From Paraphysomonas bandaiensis (taxonomy: Eukaryota; Chrysophyceae), in the NCBI GenBank assembly GCA_965644295.1, contig CBFFRP010000311.1, positions 1 to 21,307 on the forward strand: a stretch of DNA of 21,307 nt. The letters are read 5' to 3'. Of this stretch, positions 1 to 10,100 are shown piece by piece. The position numbers and the translations under genes were made by a program. The notes below the pieces were generated by a model. The model saw only the letters and a list, made by a program, of their open reading frames with translations. It searched no databases and had not been told where the DNA came from. Positions within the stretch are counted from its first letter, which is position 1. Every line of letters begins with the position of its first letter.

Positions 1-568
1 GTATTCTTCTTCGGGATGTATGAGACCTTGTACTCCTCTGTATATACGATTGTATGATGCTGTATATGATTCTGAGTATACAGTATTGTGCTGTTGTATA
101 TCTGTATATGGTCTATAGTACAGTGACGGTATATTGTTGAGTACAAGCATATGATTGGACAATATTCTCATTTTGGTGTGCTGGAGACTCTGTTGGTTGG
201 AGTTGGTCTTCATAGCATTCTACGGGAGTGTTCCAGAAAACTGATATGTCCACATAATCAACCAAATCTTGTGGAATCTTTTGTAGAATATTGTTCTAGA
301 TGTTATTGTGTGCTTCTAGATAGCTTGTAGAACATGAGTGGTTCTTTATGAGTTATTTTGTGTTCTGCTTGCTGTTCAGATTTATGTTATAGTGCCTTAC
401 ACCTTAACACGTAGTTAGAGGTGTCTAATTATAAGAGCTTGGGGGTGCCTGAGCTATTGTAAGGCTAATAACTAGAGCATTCTCCTTCTTGTTTTGTTTC
501 ATCATTCCTATATTTCTTATTTATTTAATCTTTTATAAGCTGCACCCGGTGTTATACCTCGGGTTTGG
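1..568. other. AT-rich region downstream of the retrotransposon ORF, no gene seen
   Basis: No supportable coding region was found on either strand. Directly after the integrase ORF stop, the minus strand hits further stops within about 12 codons, and none of the three minus frames shows reverse transcriptase or RNase H motifs. The outermost 110 bases carry three copies of CTGTATAT (38-45, 60-67, 102-109) in a TA/TG-rich stretch. The last roughly 30 bases at the window edge stay open on the minus strand, so an exon continuing outside the window cannot be excluded. No long terminal repeat could be matched between this region and the other flank of the retroelement. Confidence 0.5.
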
Positions 569-3115
569 TCACAGACCACCATCCTCATGGTGCTTTCCGA
601 TAAGATACTCAAACTCACCCGGTTGACGAGCCTCGGGATCTATAGCCACTTGAGCCTCCTCCAGCTCTCTATAATAATCCTGAGACCTCTCAGGTACCGA
701 TTCATCAAATAATACATGTACAGAGTGTACTACGGTGTCCCCCACTAGCACCTTGTATCCTTTTCGATCAGCTGGATACCCTATGAAATAACCTGTCATT
801 GCTTTGTCCTCCCAGTCCTTCCTCCTGTCGGCCTTGGGTGTTAGCACATATGCTTTGCACCCCCATTTCCGTAGCCACGATAGGCTGGGAACGCTCCCCC
901 CTGGGACACACTCATATGGAGACATCCATCCTTGCCACGTCCGAGTTGGCATTCGTCGCACAATGTAACATGCAGTTTGATAAGCATCAAACCAGAACGA
1001 CTTTGGAAGTCCAGATGCCGTCAACATCGTCAGTGTCATCTCCCCAATTGTTCGGAATTTCCTCTCAGACACCGCGTTGAGCTCTGGCGTGTCTCGTGTT
1101 GTATGTGACACCCGAGTCCCATATCGCTGCAACAGATACTCTCTTATCTGCTGACTAATAAGTTCGGATCCTCCATCGGCATGATACTCCACTATACGGT
1201 TCCACCCCTCGTACTTCACTAAGTGGACCTCGCACAAGTGTCGTAGACATTTGAACACCTCCTCTCCGCTTCGAGTCCTCAATCCATATTCCCATATCAT
1301 CTTTGTTGCTAAGTCCGTGAATAGGAGCACGTACTTATACCCTTGTCTGGATTCACAATTCAGGTAGACTGAGATGTCCGCTGTCACTCGTTCCAGAAAC
1401 CTGACTGCGCTTAGCTCTTCGTTGTCCCGTGATTTGAACGAATGCCTGGTTATCTTCGCCTTGGCACACCATTTACACAGGGGTTTCTTGCAACTCTTCT
1501 CCTTTGCCTTCGAAAGGTGATGTCGCTGTAGTCCTGATCCTCTGAATAACATGTGTCGGTGAGCTTCTAATAACTTCGATTTCGAGACATGTCCAGTACG
1601 CTCATGTAAGCGATCCAACGCATCTTGTCCTGTATTATCCGACAAATTTACCTCCTCCATCTGATTGCACATAGACACATTTGGCAGATTTAACACCTCC
1701 ATCAAGTCCACATACGGCATCCCTCCATGCTCATCGTACTCTCCAGTCAACACCTCGTTTCCAGAGTCCAATTCCACGATTTTAGGCTTTCGAAGCAGTT
1801 GTAATCCGTATCCCATTGATCTCAGCATCCCTCCTGACACAATGTTCTTCACCGCTTCTTCACTAACTCTGATGTCTCTCCATTCCCCGAATGTACCAGC
1901 CCCCTGTGTCTCCAATTGAGAACCCTTTCTAGTTAGTTGGATTGCCCCAAACTCAGGAGTAAATGACTCCAGTGCAATTTTATCCTTTACTATAAACAGT
2001 CTTTTACTTGCACAACTGTCCAGATATACACGAGGTTCTTCCGACGTATCCACCGATAGCAAAACCTCTTCTCCAAACATATTCGCTTCATCATCCGACG
2101 ACTCTCCGTCGTTGACGTATTTCTTCCATTCTGTCTCGAATTTCCTGTTCGATTTTCGAGGATTCTCATTATCCGGGTTTTTTATGTTCTTCCGTTTTTT
2201 CGACTTGCACTGTCGGGCTTTATGACTAAAATCTCCACAGATATGACAACCAGTATAATCCTTTGATCCTGGCTGCTGCACACTCTTCGAAGCCTTTTCC
2301 TTTGTCTTCCCTTTTCTTTTGAACTTATCCATTTTTCTTTGTCGTTCCTTAGCATAACAATTCGCTGCTACATGTCCCTTCTTCCGACAAAATGAACAAA
2401 CCACTGGCTCCTTCGACGCCGTAAAATTGATCTCTTCAGATTTGTCTCCCTTTAGTTTCTTCAGCTGCGTCATAGCCTCGTCATACTCTTCACAAGCCTC
2501 TTTCACCGAATCAAATGTAGTTGTTGCTTTAGGCATCATCGCTACCGACATCCATAAATCATGTAATTCCTCTATCTGCAGCGCTGCTTTTATCTTTGCT
2601 AATTTACTTGCCTCTGTCTGCGGTTGTCCCAATTTTATGAGCTTCTGGATTATACCGTTCAGTCGATCTACCCCAACAGACACCTTTTCCCCCGGCCTTA
2701 TTTTGAACGAATGGTATTCTGCCGTAGTCTTCTCCAATACAGTCCCAATCTCGCCTCTGAACCTATCAACCAGTGTCTGAAGGAGCTCACTGGATAACAC
2801 CTCCTTAGCAGGATCATCAGCAGGTAAGATTGCCTTCCCCTCCAAATATTGATTGGCTACCTCCAACACATCAGGGTCATGCTCGCAAGCCTCCCAAATA
2901 GTACTAACACAGGTATCATTACGCTCTCTCCATGACTCTAAATTCCTTCCTCCGGCTGGCGGGTCCTCCAAGCCAAGATGGTTTCGGTTTTTCTTCATTA
3001 GATGCATCTTGATTTTTCTCGCTGAATAGTCTGCTTGGTTCTTGTCAAACCGTAGCTTCTTGTCATCTTCCCCATCCCTACAACTAGCATTCGCTACCAT
3101 AACAGAAGTTGACAT
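569..3115 (-). mobile_element. Ty1/copia-type retrotransposon, gag-protease-integrase polyprotein (RT and RNase H missing)
   Basis: One 848-aa ORF. Gag-like region at residues 20-230. Two CCHC zinc knuckles, C240/C243/H248/C253 and C290/C293/H298/C303, bind nucleic acid. Aspartic protease active site is DSCAS at 366-370, where DSGA is usual. The pre-integrase zinc finger has H504, H509, C547 and C550. The integrase core has D580, D647 and E684 (DD36E), with the E inside an N-x-x-x-E-R context typical of copia. In complete copia elements, reverse transcriptase and RNase H follow in the same polyprotein; here the frame ends in TGA soon after the integrase C-terminal region. Order protease-integrase with nothing in between indicates copia, not gypsy, in which integrase is last. 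No flanking LTRs, primer-binding site or target duplication could be shown. The intact 848-codon frame suggests recent decay or a functional partial ORF. The upstream ATG is the first in the frame and is taken as the start. Confidence 0.93.
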
Positions 3116-4119
3116 TATTTGCTAAGGTTTACTATTCTCAACTGATAAGATGAAATTATAAACATTACATGATAAAGAACCTAAGTTGTGTTCGATGTGT
3201 TCAACACCATTCATTTACTACTATAGTGTACAAACCACCCACTCAGTGATCGTATCCTGTATAGTCATCCACTTCTACTTCAGTTTCATACTACATAATA
3301 TAATGTACTAATTACATATATATCTTTCGATCCTTGCATCTCACATAATACTGCACTCAATTGCAAGTATATAGAATCTTCAGATCTCAACACAACAAAT
3401 ATATCATACGATGCAACAAATAGAGCAATATCAAATATCAGGCGGTATTGAAGTATCGATAATAATGTTTCCATATTCAAGTGAGCAAATTTTAATCATA
3501 CTGGTTGCGCACATAAGCTCACCAAGTAAAAATTAGAAGCCTTCCAAATATTTGATCATAGCGATCAGTTGATCACTCCAAACTGATCGAACATAGAAAG
3601 TTGCTTCCAATCTGAACCATATCAGTATTATGAGATCTTAGCTAGACACAATCTTATGTAGTTAGTATATCTTAACTATCCCATACCCCATAGCATATCA
3701 ATGAACTTCATATAATGCTGTCTAACTACAGTATTATTCAAGTAACGGATAAATCAAGTAACCATAGAATACAGCTTCTAGTTGCTCAAAACTGCAATGC
3801 GCAACATGGGATACCATTTTTATATCATGCTGTATTAGATTTCTCTATTTGCTATACATCTGACTTTTTGCATGTACCTCGTATTGGTGCAAACCACCAA
3901 ATTAATTATTCATTCGTATACGTCTACTGAGATATGGAGACCAGTGTATCAGTGACAATGACATACAAGTTGTCCTTGTAATTCTTGTTGGGTGAGTTCT
4001 ACTTTACAAACTGCTGCTTATTAAGATAACACAAGTCTTTCATTAGGCAGCATGAAAAGTAGAGCTATTTAATCCTAACTGCAATTAATACTTTCATTGT
4101 GATGACACCGGTGGCATTT
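3116..4119. other. AT-rich spacer between retroelement and deubiquitinase gene
   Basis: About 1 kb with no convincing gene. It should contain the leader or 5' flank of the retroelement (its right side, minus strand) and the 3' untranslated region of the deubiquitinase gene (its left flank, minus strand). Small ORFs on both strands (for example 3286-3480 minus and 3715-3930 plus) are AT-driven, have no recognisable domain and no partner exons. No canonical AATAAA was found close to the deubiquitinase stop. A perfect 9-bp inverted repeat lies at 3562-3589. Confidence 0.6.
3562..3589. repeat. Perfect 9-bp inverted repeat (hairpin-capable)
   Basis: CGATCAGTT at 3562-3570 is the exact reverse complement of AACTGATCG at 3581-3589, with a 10-base spacer. 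Additional GATC words flank it (3554-3557, 3571-3574). It sits about 450 bp upstream of the retroelement ORF. Role unknown; it may be chance or part of a retroelement leader. Confidence 0.5.
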
Positions 4120-7100
4120 TCATGGAGACTCTGGTGTGTCGGGAAGACTGCCACTAACAAAGAGATCCTCGTCTTCAGCCACAGCCATTGAGTCTTCTTT
4201 GTCTGAGTCATCACTCGCATCGTATGTGCATGTCACTGACGGAGCAGGGTCATACTTAGGCTCAATAGCTTGCCAACGAGATGTAGGAGGTCTAATGCTG
4301 CTGACGTGGCCTGCCCCGTCCCGCTGTGATGCAGGCGCGAAGTAGAAGTCTAAATCTGATTCGTTCCCGGGCTCACAGCCATCAGGAACAATAGATATAA
4401 ACCACCGCAATGTCCAGCTATCAATTTTGCATCTGTATAGCGAATACTCAACCTCTTGCCCTTGGTACTTCCCTGTCCGCCTGTACATCCCAGCATCGTG
4501 AAGGAGACTGTGGAAGCTATATATACCGTTCACTTCACACATTCCGGCCCCTGAGACTATCACCACAGATCGTGTTAGCTCGTCGTCGTGGGGTGGATCG
4601 TCAAAACTTGTCGACAGCAGGTCGTGGGATTGTTGCTGGTGTTGTGATTGAATGGGGCTCATTCCCAATTCAGACTTGAGCCATTCAAAATCGTCGTCTT
4701 CGAGAGCTTTCGAGTCAATCCACTCAGCTACTTTGGGTACCGCGTAAAAGTCCCGCATGAAATCCAAGTAACGGTAGGTCAGAGAACGTGAGTCAAAGTT
4801 ATGTGAATAGCCTCCGATAGTTCCTCTGGTCGTAGCTCTGGGAATAAGTACTATCAGACAAGTTGTGAAAAGAAAACACAAACCTCTCATTCAGAACAAC
4901 TTTTAACAGCCCCTGGTCACCTAAATACATTTCCTCTAGACGACAATCAAGCAGGCCATCCTCAATGTTGATAAGTACACGTAGAAAACCAATTATAGCT
5001 GCTTCTGCTGGGTTCCAGGCCCAATCCTTGAGAATGTGATGAAGACGCCGCAAAGCCTGAGGTATGTGCATACATTAGGTGTTTATATACAACAAATCGA
5101 GTTACTGACCACCCTGATGAGTATACTAGATGCATCGATATCAAATGTGCAGAACCTCTGTGCAATTGCAACAGTCGCCACTTCTGCTGCCTCTAATCCC
5201 ACTTCAAAGATAGAGATATTCAACAAACATATCCTGGAATTTTTGGGTAATGATAATTTGGAATGTGCATTCTGCGACATCTGCACAGCAAGACCAGAGT
5301 CTGCCAGTGGCCCTGCAGACCGAGAAAGGTCATTGAGGAAATTAAATGCCTTAAGATCCTGTATGTAGAAAATAACTTACTGCAACGACACATATATGGT
5401 GAATACCTTCCATACGGACTTCGGCTGATAGTGGGCTGTGTCAGCATAATAACGGAGAAACCCGCTGAGTGATAAGCGGCCATCTGCAGTGGTATCGTAG
5501 CGGTCAAGTATCGAACGCACCTGCAGAGTAGTTAGCTTCGGAGTACTTCCATCACAGCCGTGTACACGATCCATGTAAGCAAGGATATCACGAGAATCCA
5601 TGCCACCGGCATGTGAGACTTCCTCAAATATGATTGTGAGAGCATCACGTGCCGCCTGTGTGAGTTCTGGTTCCCAGATGTTGCTTTTTTCATTGAGCAA
5701 GTTGACCTTTTGTGTCTGTGGTACACCTAGTAATGCCGCAAGAACCTCAAATATTATCGAGTGGAAGGGTCTGCAGTCTGCAGCATTGATCCTTGCAGCA
5801 CCCTCAGTTGCATACAATGCCCTGACAGCTTGGGGCACCTTCTCTGGGATGACGAAGATACAAAGATGAGCAATAGTGTCTTTATCGACAAGAAACTTTC
5901 GCAGTGGCGGAAAGAGAGCAATCTCTCGTATCAAAGCAAATAACTCATCACATGTGTGCAAATACGACAAGACATCCGGAAGAAGTTTCAAAACAGATTT
6001 CGTCAAGAGAACGAGAATGGGTTTTGTAGCCAGCTGCTGCTCTCTTGTCAGGGCTATAAGTTCTTGGGTTGAGTAATTCAAATACAAATCTAAATAATTC
6101 TCGGACATATCCTTCGGGCACAAACACCCAATTGCAAGAGATAAAAGTTGAACAAAAGTTGATCTAGCTACAGTATCACCACAACGAAAAAGATACTCTT
6201 TCATCACGCCATAGTTATTGCCAAGTACATACTTAATAAACCACGCAGCCATCTCCGGCACCACATTAAAAGCATTCTTCAACACAGTAAGCCAGTAACA
6301 AACTCCTGATCTCTCCCTGCAATGGAGTACCACATCAAGCAGAAAACGACAACCGAATCGAATGGTATTACAAATAATGTCTGTGTCAGCCGTCCAGGTG
6401 AGCGGAGCCACAGGCTTGGGATCCTGACTGGAAGTGTCAGACAAAGACACACTTTTCTGTCCGCCCGATCTCGATGAGTACACGGACACAATCAGGCTCC
6501 TCACGAAGCCATGGAGACCAGCATCAACCAAGTAGTTCGATAGAGTATGTCGCAGATTTGACTCACCAACCTCGCGGTCAAATGCCTCGTATCCATCAAC
6601 GTATGTGTAGCCTGATGATGAATCAATAGCACTATCTGCCTGTGATACGTTCAACGATTGCCCTGCAGGGTGGTCAGGTACATCGGCGTCATCATCATCA
6701 ACACTCTCACTGTGCTTAACTTTATTGTAAAACAGCATGAGCGCATTCGATGATCTATCTTCTTCGATGGTACTCGACATCCCCTGGATGGTGGTGGAGT
6801 AGGTGCCACCGTAACACTGGGTTGGAATATTTTCCGGATTAAACGGAGACACATCGTCATCATCAAATAAGTACCACTGATCAGGATTATGCGTGTCTCG
6901 AATAAAACTATAGTAGTGCCCACCCTGCGCAATGCCTGAATGCACCAGTACCCCATGTAGCTCATACTCGTAGTCCGATATATCCATCGGGATGTCAGTA
7001 TCACCGCCCTTCACTTCAAGTTTCCCGTCTTTGCCCGCCTCTCTGACTAACTCCGCACCCTCCTGTTCTCGAGCAAGTTCCTCTGCCTCGATACCCTCTT

Positions 7101-10100
7101 TCGTGTATCGAAACATGTTAATACGCATGGGAAATGCTATTCGGTTATTGAGTTTAACAGTTTCAAAAGTAGTGAAATCAAGATCAAATCTTTTCAAATG
7201 AAGTATTAACACGTTCGGTAAAGTTCCGAAGCAAGTTCGGCGGACTGTATCTTTCTTATTGTTGCAAACATCACACATGATCTTGTTATCCCCATCCATT
7301 AACTCTCCTTCAACAAGTTGCGAGAGCGAGTCCTCAATTTTATCTTTCCCACGTATAATTAGCTCTGTTTTCAAAAATGTTTCTTTGCGTGTGCTCTGCC
7401 AGTGTCCACAATCTCTTTTGTCTGTATCATATATATCACAATCCTTAGGAATTTTCTGGTAAAGCATTTTTCCTCCAAACACTTGGGTCTTCATATCATT
7501 CCATACATCATAACGAGTAAATTTGCCCTTCATTGCTGTCTCTAGACGATCGAGTAGCTGATCACAAAACTCTGAAGCATCATTTTGGTGGTAAACATTG
7601 AAGTTGAGATTCAATGTCTTGCAGGCTTCAATGAATGGCTTGGGGTCAAAGTACCGTTTTTTGGACTTTTCCATGAAGCAAAATGTTCGTTGCAGTTGCT
7701 CCAAAACAGCTATAGCGGCTGCATCCCTTTCAGACAGCGGTTCCTCTCCATCCGAAGGAATTTGTTTTACCCTGCCAGTTTCCTTCTGGTATCGGCCCGA
7801 GTGAATGTTGAAAGTCGCGGTATGCTCTGGTGTTCCATCAAGACTCGCATACCGTACAGTGTGCATACGTAGCTGAGAGTCATAAGACAAAACCTTACCA
7901 CGCCTCCATACCCCTGCAGCCCATTCAAATAAAAAGTCAGAGCCGCATATCATTGCATCATCTAAATGCCATAAAGTCGAGCGATAAATATCACGCAGAG
8001 GAGCTCGCATAACTGCATCACGAAAGCTCTTATTCATGAACAGCTGCTGGATAAGAGAATTCAGATAGCACGTGCAACCTTGATTTTTCAATCCAGAGAA
8101 TTGAATATTAGGGCGCTTGACATCGTGCGATACTTGAAGCCCCCAAGAATGCTTCATCTGCTGAGCTGCAGATGAATATAATCCCTGAAGCCGATCGAGA
8201 ACTTCAACAAAAGGCTCCACTGACATCGCCACAAATGAATTCAATACAGCAAATGCAGCGCGGCGAGTTTCAGGTGTGCAACATACAGGCGCCCTGTCTT
8301 TGCCATTGACGGGCATTGAAAATAAAAAGTCATCCATAAGCTTTTCGATCAAAAACGACCCTAGCTCTGTTCGTCGCACCGCAGTAGCATCGATGTCAAC
8401 GAGGCACTTGAGAAGCTCCAAACAGCCCAGTAGCATCGACCTGTCATCGTCAACGTAAACGTCTGTATATTCGAACTCCAGTAGTTTGCGAGACACAGAC
8501 GCAGCGATAGCCTCAATGTCAACGCGACCCTTCATTTTTCCAGTCTGCTGCACCAGTAAGCAGAAAGTTCGAAAAATATCGTAGCAGTAGCGATCTCCAG
8601 GCGACATTGTATCCAGCTCAGCAAGCAGCCAGCTGAGCACCACTGGCTGTGACTTTCCGACCTGCACCGCGAAGTCGGCGGCCATTTCACGCACTGTCTT
8701 AGAGCCACTTCGCAGAACAGATGTTAAAAGTCCTTTCGCGTGGGGATTACTTGTCAGCTGCGATGCAACTGATGGTGACTGAAGAAGTGGCGTTATAGTC
8801 CCGAGAGCGTCCTGCACAATACCAGACTCATCGGCGTCAGCTGCATTGTGTGCAACAGTTAGTAATTTCTCCAGTACAACGGACGAAGATTGCTGAATGT
8901 CCGCAATCAACTCAGGTAAGGCCACTCCCGTCATGGGATCAAAAAGACAGTGGTGGATTATATGAAGCGCCATTGCTAGTGACAATTTCCCTATGCGATC
9001 TGTGCCTCCTCCAGATACAAAGAAATCCAGCACGCTTGCAAATCCGCCATTGGTGATAAATACCTCTCTTATATTTGCTACATCATCAGCAGTGCATGTT
9101 ATCAACTCTGGGGCTGGTTGTAGAATACTGTCAACAATCTGCAATGTGTACGCGGACCGTACATTCGACCCACTGTGAAACATTGATGCCCAAGCCCCAC
9201 ATTCTTCGATTCCGAATTTGCGTTCAATTTCAGCAAGCACATCTGGTTGTGTTGGGATAACCATGAGAGTAGACCACAAGGCTTTAGATAATTCAAAAAA
9301 CTCATGAGCTTCAAGTGTCTCTATCAGTGATATTATACAGTTAAAGTTTTCCATCGACGTAATGCCATCGAGTCGATGCTGATAGTCTATGGGGCCTCCG
9401 TGTCGTGATGACTTGTTTGTGTAATAGATGTCGCTAAAATCATCGTCGCCGTAAGCTGCCATAGCTGAAGAGCTATGCATAACCACCGCACTGACCTCGG
9501 ACCCATCTACAATGCCAAAGTGTGAAATTGGTAGAGAGTCACCAACAAGATTGCTAGAGTCAAACTCAACGTTGACTTTTCTCTGCTGACGAGTTCCAGT
9601 CAGAGATGCAATCTTGTTCTTCAATACGAGCAAAGAGTGCAATGGATGCAGGTCAATTACAGCCGTTTTCTCAGAGACCACTGGGCGTTTATTGTACAGG
9701 GTTGTGTACTGCACATTGTGAGTAATCTCTCGATAACGTACAACGATTTTAATACGAAAAACCCGGCCACGGACAGCGTGAGGAACATACTCTGTCACAT
9801 TCTGCGCGTGGACAACTTGCTGCTGCGATTTCGAGATAACCTCACTGAGGATATCAGTGCAGCGAGCAACCTGCATTTGGAGGGACGAAGAGAGAGCGCC
9901 AACTGATCGACACTGCTGAGTGGCAGACTGTAGCTCGGAAAATACTCTGGAGAGAAGTTGTGATTCCACCTCCGGGGTATACCTGCTCATCTCTTGATAG
10001 GCTTGCAGCAAAAGTGCGATAGCTTCAGTAGCGGACGATTCAGATGGAATATTCAGAGTAATCTTCCACAGAGTTTCGACGCCCAGGACTCTAACGGTAT

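Noticed and set aside
3286-3930. Small ORFs on both strands in the AT-rich spacer (64 and 71 codons)
   Set aside because: No domain, no partner exons, composition typical of AT-rich noncoding DNA.
1-4119. Pair of long terminal repeats flanking the retroelement
   Set aside because: No matching long stretch was found between 1-568 and 3116-4119.
4838-4890. Signal peptide-like MRGLCFLFTTCLIVLIP at the start of the 4120-4890 ORF as a separate secreted protein
   Set aside because: These residues come from translated intron sequence; a phase-correct 46-nt intron (4883-4838) joins the ORF to the deubiquitinase, and it carries the second copy of that protein's repeated domain.
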